Assembly: GCF_001428125.1 (NCBI RefSeq)
Contig: NZ_LMSM01000006.1
Coordinates: 402,074 to 466,073, forward strand
DNA from: Nocardioides sp. Soil774
Lineage (GTDB): Bacteria > Actinomycetota > Actinomycetes > Propionibacteriales > Nocardioidaceae
Length of the DNA stretch: 64,000 nucleotides
Reading direction: 5' to 3'
A program made the position numbers and the translations under genes. Shown here piece by piece: positions 7,782 to 15,329 of the stretch; within the stretch, counting starts at the first letter, position 1; each line of letters begins with the position of its first letter. The notes beneath the pieces were generated by a model. The model did no database searches, had not been told where the DNA came from, and saw only the letters and a list, made by a program, of their open reading frames with translations.

Positions 7782-8657
7782 GTGACGACGAGCTGGTTCA
7801 CCTCGCCTGACGACGCGGCCCGGCGCCTGGAGGCGGCCGGCTACCTCACCGACGACGCGACCGCGCTCACGGCGTACCTCGCCGGGGCGCTGGAGAAGCC
7901 GCTGCTCGTCGAGGGACCGGCGGGCGTCGGCAAGACCGAGCTGGCCAAGGCGGTCGCGCGGTCCACGGGCGCGGAGCTGGTGCGCCTGCAGTGCTACGAG
8001 GGTCTCGACGAGGCCCGCGCGCTCTACGAGTGGAACTACAAGAAGCAGCTGCTTCGCATCCAGGCCAGCGGGGCCGACCAGGCGTGGAGCGAGACCCACG
8101 ACGACATCTTCACCGAGGAGTTCCTCCTCACCCGGCCCCTGCTCAGCGCGATCCGGCGAGACGAGCCGACGGTGCTGCTCGTCGACGAGGTCGACAAGAC
8201 CGACGTCGAGGTCGAGGGCCTGCTGCTCGAGGTGCTGAGCGACTTCCAGGTCACGATCCCCGAGATGGGCACCGTGAGCGCCACCAGGCGTCCCTTCGTC
8301 GTGCTGACCTCCAACGCCAGCCGGGAGCTGTCGGAGGCGGTCAAGCGGCGCTGCCTGTTCCTGCACCTCGACTACCCCGACGCCGAGCGCGAGCGGGCGA
8401 TCGTCACCAGCCAGGTGCCCGACATCGACCACCGGGTCGCCGTGCAGCTCGTCGACGTCGTCGTGCGGCTGCGCGAGCTCGAGCTCAAGAAGGCGCCCTC
8501 GATCGCCGAGTCGGTCGACTGGGCGCGCACCCTCGTCGCGCTGCAGGTCGGCGACCTCGACGAGGAGACCGTCGCGCGCACCCTGGGAGTGGTGCTCAAG
8601 CACGCCTCCGACCAGCGGCGGGCGGTCAAGGAGCTCAAGCTGCTGGCCGCGCGATGA
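7782..8657 (+). CDS. MoxR-family AAA+ ATPase (CoxD-like)
   Basis: 291-aa AAA+ ATPase of the MoxR group, which act as chaperones that insert or activate cofactor-bearing or secreted protein complexes together with VWA proteins. Walker A GPAGVGKT (45-52), Walker B LLVDEVDK (132-139) and sensor-1 TSN (176-178) are intact. Members related to CoxD accompany molybdenum hydroxylases, but no oxidase genes are nearby. The start is GTG with a TAGGCT box six bases upstream. The stop overlaps the next start (ATGA), so the VWA protein is translationally coupled, as expected for a MoxR-VWA pair. Confidence 0.9.
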   Translation: MTTSWFTSPDDAARRLEAAGYLTDDATALTAYLAGALEKPLLVEGPAGVGKTELAKAVARSTGAELVRLQCYEGLDEARALYEWNYKKQLLRIQASGADQAWSETHDDIFTEEFLLTRPLLSAIRRDEPTVLLVDEVDKTDVEVEGLLLEVLSDFQVTIPEMGTVSATRRPFVVLTSNASRELSEAVKRRCLFLHLDYPDAERERAIVTSQVPDIDHRVAVQLVDVVVRLRELELKKAPSIAESVDWARTLVALQVGDLDEETVARTLGVVLKHASDQRRAVKELKLLAAR

Positions 8658-10018
8658 CCCTGCTCGACACCCACATCGGCTTCGTGGAGGCGCTGCGCTC
8701 CGCGGGCCTGTCGGTGTCGCTCGCCGAGGGCCTCGACGCGATCAGCGCGCTCGAGCGGGTGCACTGGCACGACCGCGAGACCGTGCGCGCGGCCTACGCC
8801 GCCACGCTGGTCAAGCGCCAGCCGCAGCGGGTCACCTTCGACGCGGTCTTCGACATCTACTACCCCCGGCTCGTCGGCGGCGGTGTCGCCGGCGACGACG
8901 TCGCGCCGACCGAGGGCGTGCCCGACACCGGGGCGCAGCTCCAGCGGCTGCGTGAGGCGCTGGCCGAGGCGCTGGCGTCCGGCGACCAGCAGGCGATGCA
9001 GGACCTCGCCGTCGAGGCCGTCGCGAGGTTCGGCGCCATGCCGGGCCGCGGACCCGGCCTGTCGAGCTGGTCGGCGTACACCTCGCTGCAGCGGGTCTCG
9101 CCCGCCGAGCTGATGGACCGGCTGGTCCAGGGGCTGCTCGCCCAGGGCCTCGACGAGGAGCGGGCCCAGCGCGACGCGGGCCGGCGGATCGGGGAGTTCA
9201 CCCGGATGGTCGAGGGCGATGCGCGCCGGCGCATCGCGGAGGAGAAGGGACCCGAGCACGTCGCCGCAGTGACGGTGCGTCCGACCATCGACCGGCTCGA
9301 CTTCACCGCAGCCCGTCGCAGCGACCTCGAGGAGATGCGCCGCGAGATCTACCCGCTCGCCCGCCGGCTGGCGGCCCGGCTCACCAAGGAGCAGCACGCG
9401 CGGCGGCGCGGTCCCCTCGACGTACGCCGCACCGTGCGGGCCTCGATCGCCACGGGCGGGGTGCCGCTCACGACCCACCACCGCCCGAGGCGTCCGCACC
9501 GCACCGAGCTCGTCGTGCTGTGCGACGTGAGCGGGTCGGTCGCCAGCTTCGCCCAGTTCACCTTGATGCTGGTCTTCGCGCTGCGCGAGGCGTTCGGCGG
9601 GGTGCGCGCCTTCACGTTCGTCGACGACGTCGTCGAGGTCACCGACACCTTCGCACCCGGAGCCGACGTCGCGGAGGTGATGGAGCAGCTCTCGGCGAGC
9701 ATCTCCCACGCTGCCCGCTTCGGGCGCACCAACTACGGACGGGCGCTGACGCGGTTCGCCGAGGAGCACCCCGACGCGATCGGTCCCCGGTCGTCACTGC
9801 TGGTCCTCGGGGACGGACGCTCCAACTACAGCGACCTCGCGCTGCCCGTGCTGGCGGACCTCGCGGGACGCGCCCGCCACGCGTGGTGGCTCAACCCCGA
9901 GCACCCCCGGCACTGGGGCACCGGCGACAGCGCCGCGGACCAGTACGGCGCGGTCGTGCCGATGGTGGAGTGCCGCAACCTCACCCAGCTCGGTGAGTTC
10001 GTGCACGAGATCGTCTGA
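8654..10018 (+). CDS. VWA domain protein (CoxE-like)
   Basis: 454-aa protein with an N-terminal helical region, an arginine-rich middle and a C-terminal von Willebrand factor A domain. The MIDAS motif DVSGS is at residues 291-295, with later conserved GRTNYG and LVLGDGRSNY segments typical of the CoxE/VWA_CoxE family. These proteins work with MoxR ATPases in maturation of enzyme complexes. It overlaps the preceding ATPase gene by 4 nt and ends 8 nt before the convergent T7SS-linked hydrolase gene. No client enzyme is encoded in this window. Confidence 0.88.
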   Translation: MTLLDTHIGFVEALRSAGLSVSLAEGLDAISALERVHWHDRETVRAAYAATLVKRQPQRVTFDAVFDIYYPRLVGGGVAGDDVAPTEGVPDTGAQLQRLREALAEALASGDQQAMQDLAVEAVARFGAMPGRGPGLSSWSAYTSLQRVSPAELMDRLVQGLLAQGLDEERAQRDAGRRIGEFTRMVEGDARRRIAEEKGPEHVAAVTVRPTIDRLDFTAARRSDLEEMRREIYPLARRLAARLTKEQHARRRGPLDVRRTVRASIATGGVPLTTHHRPRRPHRTELVVLCDVSGSVASFAQFTLMLVFALREAFGGVRAFTFVDDVVEVTDTFAPGADVAEVMEQLSASISHAARFGRTNYGRALTRFAEEHPDAIGPRSSLLVLGDGRSNYSDLALPVLADLAGRARHAWWLNPEHPRHWGTGDSAADQYGAVVPMVECRNLTQLGEFVHEIV

Positions 10019-10025
10019 GCCCTCC

Positions 10026-11348
10026 TCAGCCGGCGAGGTAGCCCAGCTCGTGCAGCCGGGTGATCTCGGCGCGCAGCTCGGGGTGCTCGGCGCCGTCGGC
10101 GGCCCGCGCACCGGCGACGTAGGCGTGGTCACCGGCCACCTCCCCCGCGTCGAAGACGACGGTCAGCCGGTTGGTGGTGCGGGCGTTGATCAGCGAGCCC
10201 AGGATCGCCACGGGGTCGGAGCGGTCCTCCAGCGACAGCATCCGGGTGGCGTCGGGCAGGCGCGGCACCTGGGCCGACGGGGACCCCGCGGTGACGACCT
10301 GGTCGACGACGAACCGCGCCGACCTGACGCCCGCCGCGATCTCGGCGGCGACGGTGCCGCCGGCGGCCGAACCGACCAGCATGACGCGGGCGTCGTCCTC
10401 GGTGAGGACCTTCTCGATCGCGCGCACGACCTGGCCCGCGGACGTGGTGGGGTCGGCCCCGACGAGGCGGAGCCGGCCCGGATCCACCCCGAGGGAGCCG
10501 GGCAGGTAGGCGATGTAGCGCCCGGCGCCGACGCGCTGCACGCTGATCCGCTGGTCCTCCGCGAACAGGGTCACCACCAGCTCCTCGAGGGAGCGGGGTG
10601 CCGCTGCGGTCGCGGTCGCGTCGACCTCGGCCGGGACCTCCTCGGCCTCCACGAAGGAGCCCGCGGAGTCGCGGAAGGCGGACACGGCGTCGGTCGGGAA
10701 GTCACCCACGCCGATCGCGCGCAGGCCGCCGCGAGCCGCACCGGCCCCCTGCTCCGACGAGAGCACGCCCGCGGTGAGCAGCGAGCGCATGTGCAGCCCG
10801 TCGAGCAGCCCGCCGCCGCCGGAGAGGTGCTCCATCAGGTCGGGGTTGCTCTCGGCGAGCTCGCTCAGGTAGGCGGTGACCCCGTCGCGGTCGAGCGCGT
10901 CGGTCTCGATGAGGCCAGCGCTGACGATCGCTCCGCCGAGGGCCACCTCGGGGGCGAGGTAGCCGATGGCGCGACCCGCGATCGAGCCGAGGGTCTTGTA
11001 GGCGGCCGCCTGCAGCTCGTCGATCCAGCGGTAGGTCAGCACCGTGGCCCGTACGACGAGCGCGTCGGCGTCGAGCTCGACGGAGCGGGTCAGCAGCCCG
11101 TGCTTGCCCGTCGTCGCGGCGCGGATGTCCTCCTCGGCGGGCCCCCACGTGGTCGGCGACAGCTCGGCGGAGTCCACGACGTCGTCGTCGCCGAGGATCT
11201 CCGCGCCCAGCCGCGCGCGGGTGCGCATCTCGTCGCCGGAGGCGTCGAAGAGGTCGGCCAGCGCCAGCATCTGGTCGTACTTGTCGGCACCGACCGATGC
11301 CGAGGCGTCGTCGGCGCCGTGGGTGCGGGGGATGTCGAGGTCGCTCAT
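10026..11348 (-). CDS. T7SS-linked alpha/beta-hydrolase-like protein
   Basis: 440-aa protein, last gene of a coupled minus-strand operon. The N-terminal half (about 20-245) is mainly helical and resembles WXG/ESX-associated effector N-termini, with TTWGPAEEDI near 66-75. The C-terminal half (about 255-440) shows an alpha/beta-hydrolase pattern: strand-turn-helix LVGSAAGG places a candidate nucleophile at Ser327, SLEDRSDPV a candidate Asp378, and GDHAY a candidate His408. The elbow is not the classic GxSxG, so activity is uncertain. No signal peptide is present, so export, if it occurs, would be through the ESX system. It may be a secreted lipase/esterase-like effector or a structural relative. 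Its start overlaps the stop of the 25-aa ORF (ATGA). Confidence 0.55.
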   Translation of the reverse strand: MSDLDIPRTHGADDASASVGADKYDQMLALADLFDASGDEMRTRARLGAEILGDDDVVDSAELSPTTWGPAEEDIRAATTGKHGLLTRSVELDADALVVRATVLTYRWIDELQAAAYKTLGSIAGRAIGYLAPEVALGGAIVSAGLIETDALDRDGVTAYLSELAESNPDLMEHLSGGGGLLDGLHMRSLLTAGVLSSEQGAGAARGGLRAIGVGDFPTDAVSAFRDSAGSFVEAEEVPAEVDATATAAAPRSLEELVVTLFAEDQRISVQRVGAGRYIAYLPGSLGVDPGRLRLVGADPTTSAGQVVRAIEKVLTEDDARVMLVGSAAGGTVAAEIAAGVRSARFVVDQVVTAGSPSAQVPRLPDATRMLSLEDRSDPVAILGSLINARTTNRLTVVFDAGEVAGDHAYVAGARAADGAEHPELRAEITRLHELGYLAG

Positions 11349-11422
11349 GTCGGGGTCCCTGCGGCGTTGTCGGTCGGGGGAGCGAAGCGGCGGAGGCCGA
11401 GAACGTCGTGGGGTGACGTCAT
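11345..11422 (-). CDS. 25-aa micro-ORF coupled to both neighbours
   Basis: A tiny ORF (begins MTSPHDVLGLRRF, ends NAAGTPT) exactly fills the gap between the EspG-like gene and the hydrolase-like gene. Its ATG (11420-11422) overlaps the upstream TGA as ATGA, and its own TGA (11345-11347) overlaps the downstream ATG as ATGA. A GGAGAGG lies about ten bases upstream. Without it, ribosomes finishing the EspG-like gene would have to cross about 70 nt to reach the next start. It may encode a functional microprotein or serve mainly as a re-initiation bridge. No family is recognised. Confidence 0.5.
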   Translation of the reverse strand: MTSPHDVLGLRRFAPPTDNAAGTPT

Positions 11423-12363
11423 GCTGTGGCCGCCTCTCCGACGGTGACCTGGGCCAGGACGGGTGCCAGCGCGGTGGCGAGGTCGTCGGGGTCGACGCGC
11501 GCCACCGAGACGCGCGCCCCGTCGTCGTGGCGTGGGGTGAGGGAGTGCCAGCCGTCGCGGAGCAGCACCCACGAGACCACGCCCACCGAGGTGGTCACGC
11601 GCTCGGACACGGCTGCGGCCAGGATGCGCAGGCGTCCGCGGCTCTCGGCGTGCACGGCGCAGACCGCGGCCGCTGCCTCGGCGTCGCCCATCGGCGAGCC
11701 GTCGGCCAGCACCTCGCCGTCGCTCTGCCCCACCAGCACCGGGACGAGGTCGGCGCGGCTCGAGCGCAGCGCCTCGCCCACGGAGTCGGCCAGGGCGTAG
11801 GGGACGTCGAGCAGGGCCGGCACCTGGGACGCGGTGAGCGGGAGGTCCTCGGGGACGGCGGTCACGCGGGCGAGCTCGGTGGTCCACTGGTGCACGGGGA
11901 ACCAGGCCAGCTCGAAGACGATCCCGTCGCAGGTGGACAGGCTCGCGACGGCGTCGCCGGCCTGTCGGTGCCAGGCCTTGACCTGGGTGGCGCCGGCCGC
12001 GACGTCGACGTCGAGCGCGAGGCGCGGGGTGGCCAGGAGCCCGACCGCGCCGAGGAGCCCGGCGTCCGCGCCCGCGTCGGTGAGCAGGCCGCGGCGCCGC
12101 AGCGTCTCGTGCGGGTCGTGGAGCGAGGCGAGCGCCTGCGCGTAGGCCCGGTCCTCGGAGGTGCCGCGGCTCTGGCCGAGGCGTCCGCTGAGCGACCCGG
12201 CGTCGGCGGCCTCGCCGTCACGGAGGTCGAAGGGCAGCGGCGCGCCGCCGGCGAGCTCGGCGACCAGGCGCAGCTCGGGCAGCGTGAGCGCGAGGCGTCG
12301 CGCCATGGCGTCGAGGAAGGTCGCCGGCGCCGGGGGCGCGGTGGTCAGGTCGATGGTCACCAT
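11419..12363 (-). CDS. EspG-like ESX secretion-associated protein
   Basis: 314-aa soluble protein, probably of the EspG chaperone superfamily, which binds ESX substrates in the cytosol and hands them to the secretion machine. Support: length close to EspG (about 280-300), alternating helices and strands, and a C-terminal WVLLRDGWHSLTPRHDD followed by VSVARVDPDDLATALAPVL, similar to the last strands and helix of EspG. It lies directly after a WXG-like gene (1-nt gap) and 5 kb from the ESX core. It could instead be an unrelated actinobacterial T7SS-linked family; a profile search of PF14011 would decide. Confidence 0.5.
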   Translation of the reverse strand: MVTIDLTTAPPAPATFLDAMARRLALTLPELRLVAELAGGAPLPFDLRDGEAADAGSLSGRLGQSRGTSEDRAYAQALASLHDPHETLRRRGLLTDAGADAGLLGAVGLLATPRLALDVDVAAGATQVKAWHRQAGDAVASLSTCDGIVFELAWFPVHQWTTELARVTAVPEDLPLTASQVPALLDVPYALADSVGEALRSSRADLVPVLVGQSDGEVLADGSPMGDAEAAAAVCAVHAESRGRLRILAAAVSERVTTSVGVVSWVLLRDGWHSLTPRHDDGARVSVARVDPDDLATALAPVLAQVTVGEAATA

Positions 12364-12364
12364 G

Positions 12365-12787
12365 TCAGAGCCCCGGGAGGTCGGTGGTCAGCCAGTCCTT
12401 GTGACCGGCCGGAGGGGGGTCGAAGGCCAGCAGCGCCGCCTCGGCCCCGTCGGGCGAGGCGCCGGACGCGGCAGCGGCGGACCGGGAGCGGGCGTCGTCG
12501 ACGAGGGCGGTGGCCTTGTGCGAGCGCGTCTCGATGGCCTCCTTGAGCACGTCGACCTCCGCCAGGTGACGTGCGAGCGACTCGGCGGCGTCCTCGTGGT
12601 GGGCCGCGGCGGCGCGCAGGTGGTCGGCGCGGCCCTTGATGCGCTCGCGCATCGCGTCGGCTGCCTTGCCGTGCCACGGCACCGCCTCGGCCTGCGAGAC
12701 CAGCCGAGCGGCCAGGGCACGGATGTCGCCGCTCTGCTCGCGCAGCTGCGCGACGCGTCGGCGTCCGGCGGCGGGGTCGCCGTACAT
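12365..12787 (-). CDS. WXG-like ESX substrate-type protein
   Basis: 140-aa, all-helical protein. The first about 100 residues have the form of a long WXG hairpin: helix, then a turn with PWHGKAADAM (W-x-G, about residues 42-51), then a second helix. An alanine-rich tail of about 40 residues follows. It has no signal peptide, so it is a candidate ESX substrate or partner of the EspG-like protein next to it. It is the first gene of the four-gene minus operon. A divergent cation antiporter starts 144 nt away. Confidence 0.6.
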   Translation of the reverse strand: MYGDPAAGRRRVAQLREQSGDIRALAARLVSQAEAVPWHGKAADAMRERIKGRADHLRAAAAHHEDAAESLARHLAEVDVLKEAIETRSHKATALVDDARSRSAAAASGASPDGAEAALLAFDPPPAGHKDWLTTDLPGL

Positions 12788-12930
12788 CGATCACTCCCTC
12801 TCGTCCGTGGACGACTACCCGACCTCGAGCCGTCCCAAACGCGTTCCCATGTCTGGATTCGCATCCAGGCGCCGGGGTGGGCGGCCGATAGGATCGAGAC
12901 GCCGACCGCCCCGCCGCGACTGAGGTGTGC

Positions 12931-14448
12931 ATGACCTTCGACGTCCACCAGCTCGACCTGTTCGTGCTGGTCGGCGCGGTGGTGACGCTGGCGGCCATCC
13001 TCGCGGTGCGGGTCTCGGCCGGCGTGGGCCTGCCGTCGCTGCTGATCTACCTGCTCATCGGCGTCGCGCTCGGTGAGGGCGGGCCGTTCGGGATCCCCTT
13101 CGACGACGCACAGCTCGCGCACGCGCTGGGCTTCGGCGCGCTGGCGATCATCCTGGCCGAGGGTGGCCTGACGACCGACTGGCGCCAGATGCGCTCCAGC
13201 ATCCGGCTCGGCCTCTCGCTGGCGACGCTCGGGGTGGCGGTCTCGGTGGCGGTCGTCGCGGTCGGCACCCACTACCTCCTCGGTCTGCCGTGGGAGCTGG
13301 CGATCCTGCTCGGCGCGATCTGCTCGCCCACCGACGCGGCCGCGGTCTTCTCGGTGCTGCGCGCGCTGCCGCTGCCCAAGCGGCTCACGGGCGCGCTCGA
13401 GGCCGAGTCCGGTCTCAACGACGCGCCCACCGTCGTGCTGGTCGGCATCATCTCCACCGGGGCGATCGGGGAGGCCAGTCCTTTCGAGACGGCCGGGATC
13501 ATCGTCTTCGAGCTGATCGCCGGAGGCCTCGTCGGCATCGCCTGCGGCGTCGCGGGTGCGTGGATCATGCGGCGGGCGGCGTTGCCCTCCTCCGGCCTCT
13601 ACCCGCTCGCGGTGCTGTGCCTGGCGTTCACCGCCTACGGCGCGGCAGCCGCGCTGCACGCCTCGGGCTTCGCGGCGATCTACGTCGCCGCGCTGATCCT
13701 CGGCAACAGCGAGCTGCCGCACCGCGTGGCCACGAGGTCGTTCGCCGAGGGCGTGGCCTGGCTCGCGCAGATCGGCCTGTTCGTGATGCTCGGCCTCCTG
13801 CTCTCGCCCGCACGGATCGACGTCGACACGGTCGTGCAGGCCCTCGTGACCGGCCTGGTGCTGACGCTCGTGGCCCGGCCGCTCTCGGTGCTGGTCAGCA
13901 GCGTGGTGCAGCCGATGGGCCCGGGCGACCTGGCGTTCATCTCGTGGGCGGGCCTGCGCGGAGCCGTCCCCGTCGTGCTCGCGACCATCCCGCTCGCCGA
14001 GGGGGTCGAGGGGGCCGACGACCTCTTCGACATCGTCTTCGTGATGGTCGTCGTCTACACCCTGCTCACCGGCCCGACCCTGCCGTGGGTGGCCTCGCTG
14101 CTGCGGGTCGCGCGGCGCAACGAGCCCCGCGGCCTCGACGTCGAGGCCGCGCCCCTCGACAAGGTCGCGGCCGACCTGCTCCAGGTCACGATCGCGTCGA
14201 CGTCGAAGATGCACGGCGTCGAGGTGGGCGAGCTGCGGCTGCCCCAGGGCGCCTCGGTCTCGCTGGTGGTCCGCGGCGGCAGCGTCCTCGTGCCGGAACG
14301 ACGTACGGTCCTGCGCGCGGGCGACGACCTGCTCGTGGTCACCCCCCGCAAGCTGCGCGAGGCGACCGAGGTGCGGATGCGCCAGGTCTCCGAGAACGGT
14401 CGCCTGGCCCAGTGGGTCGGCGACCCGTCGCGGCGCCCGCGCGACTAG
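12931..14448 (+). CDS. Potassium/proton antiporter (CPA1, NhaP2-type) with TrkA_C domain
   Basis: 505-aa integral membrane protein with about 12-13 transmembrane segments (residues 5-390), then a cytosolic RCK/TrkA_C domain (about 410-485). The CPA1 ion-site region ICSPTDAAAVFSVL and the ESGLNDAPTVVL segment with the conserved ND pair are present. Homologues exchange K+ (or Na+) for protons and are gated by ligand binding to the TrkA_C domain. The ATG at 12931 is preferred over the GTG at 12925 because GAGG then has suitable spacing. A TAGGAT lies 37 nt upstream. Confidence 0.9.
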   Translation: MTFDVHQLDLFVLVGAVVTLAAILAVRVSAGVGLPSLLIYLLIGVALGEGGPFGIPFDDAQLAHALGFGALAIILAEGGLTTDWRQMRSSIRLGLSLATLGVAVSVAVVAVGTHYLLGLPWELAILLGAICSPTDAAAVFSVLRALPLPKRLTGALEAESGLNDAPTVVLVGIISTGAIGEASPFETAGIIVFELIAGGLVGIACGVAGAWIMRRAALPSSGLYPLAVLCLAFTAYGAAAALHASGFAAIYVAALILGNSELPHRVATRSFAEGVAWLAQIGLFVMLGLLLSPARIDVDTVVQALVTGLVLTLVARPLSVLVSSVVQPMGPGDLAFISWAGLRGAVPVVLATIPLAEGVEGADDLFDIVFVMVVVYTLLTGPTLPWVASLLRVARRNEPRGLDVEAAPLDKVAADLLQVTIASTSKMHGVEVGELRLPQGASVSLVVRGGSVLVPERRTVLRAGDDLLVVTPRKLREATEVRMRQVSENGRLAQWVGDPSRRPRD

Positions 14449-14472
14449 CTGTCCCGGCTGGTCGGAACCGGG

Positions 14473-14976
14473 CTACTCGGAGCCGGTGGCGCGGCAGTAC
14501 GTCGCGTCGGCCTCGGCGACCACGGACTCGACCTGCTTCTTGCGCAGCGCCTTGAACTTCTCGCCGACCACCACGACCACGCCCGGCCCGAGGGCGTCGC
14601 CCGCGACGACCTTGGCCTTCTTGAACTGCTGGCTCACGAGGGCGACCGCCGGGTTCGTCGGGTCGGAGGCCCAGATCTGCGTGGTCGCGGCGGGCGTCGG
14701 GGCGTCGCCGACGTCACCGGGGACGAAGCCCCGCTCGCTGAGCTGGGCGCTGGTCGCGCCGGCCAGCCCGCTGCGACCGCTGCCGTTGAAGACGCTGACC
14801 ACGACCTGGTCCCGGCGCACCTCGCTGCCGGCGGTGACGGTCGTGTCCTCGCAGATCGCGACCGGCTCGTCCTGCGGGAACGGCTGCGTCAGCGCGGCCC
14901 AGCCCCACACGGCGGCGACGACCACCAGCAGCGCGAGGACCGCCAGGGTCAGCGCCGACTTCAGCGCACCGCTCAC
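14473..14976 (-). CDS. LytR_C domain membrane-anchored protein
   Basis: 167-aa protein with an N-terminal transmembrane anchor (ALTLAVLALLVVVAAVWGWA, about residues 8-27) and an extracellular LytR_C domain (VVSVFNGSGRSGLAGATSAQL to GPGVVVVVGEKF). This domain also forms the C-terminus of LytR-CpsA-Psr wall-polymer ligases; stand-alone forms are common in Actinobacteria and probably act at the cell wall. It is translated from a GTG that overlaps the stop of the preceding small gene (GTGA), so the two form an operon. Confidence 0.8.
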   Translation of the reverse strand: MSGALKSALTLAVLALLVVVAAVWGWAALTQPFPQDEPVAICEDTTVTAGSEVRRDQVVVSVFNGSGRSGLAGATSAQLSERGFVPGDVGDAPTPAATTQIWASDPTNPAVALVSQQFKKAKVVAGDALGPGVVVVVGEKFKALRKKQVESVVAEADATYCRATGSE

Positions 14977-15272
14977 TGGTCCTCCGCCTGGTGGACCCGG
15001 GCGTGGAGCACGAGGCGCTGCTGCAGGGCCGCGCGCAGCGCACGGTGGAGCCCGTCCTCGAGGTAGAGGTCCCCGCGCCACTGCACCACGTGGGCGAAGA
15101 GGTCGCCGTAGAAGGTCGAGTCCTCGTCGAGGAGCGTGTCGAGGCGCAGGGTGTCCTTGGTGGTCACCAGCTCGTCGAGGCGGACCTGGCGCGGGGGCAG
15201 GTCGGCCCAGCCGCGGGAGTCGAGGCCGTGGTCGGGGTAGGGCCGGCTGTCGCCCACCCGCTTGAAGATCAC
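14973..15272 (-). CDS. Conserved small actinobacterial protein (often labelled VapB-like)
   Basis: 99-aa protein. Its sequence (MIFKRVGDSRPYPDHG, then RQVRLDELVTTKDTL, then LDEDSTFYGDLFAHVVQW) belongs to a conserved actinobacterial family often annotated as a type II VapB antitoxin. No toxin gene is adjacent; the downstream partner is a LytR_C membrane protein, so an antitoxin role is doubtful. The Lxxxxxxx-LVTTK pattern recalls a ParB/Srx-like fold, but this is only an impression. The GTG start has TATAGT (minus strand, 15280-15285) 7 nt upstream. Confidence 0.65.
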   Translation of the reverse strand: MIFKRVGDSRPYPDHGLDSRGWADLPPRQVRLDELVTTKDTLRLDTLLDEDSTFYGDLFAHVVQWRGDLYLEDGLHRALRAALQQRLVLHARVHQAEDQ

Positions 15273-15279
15273 GGCGGTG

Positions 15280-15285
15280 ACTATA
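15280..15285 (-). promoter_or_regulatory. Putative leaderless -10 box, minus strand
   Basis: TATAGT on the minus strand, 7 nt before the GTG at 15272. It is back-to-back with the TAGGCT of the divergent HerA-like gene in a 57-nt intergenic region. Confidence 0.45.
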
Positions 15286-15317
15286 TCGACGCCCTCGTCG
15301 TCGCCTCACCTGCTGAC

Positions 15318-15323
15318 TAGGCT
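15318..15323 (+). promoter_or_regulatory. Putative leaderless -10 box (HerA-like gene)
   Basis: TAGGCT followed by CGCGGC and the ATG at 15330. Confidence 0.45.
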
Positions 15324-15329
15324 CGCGGC

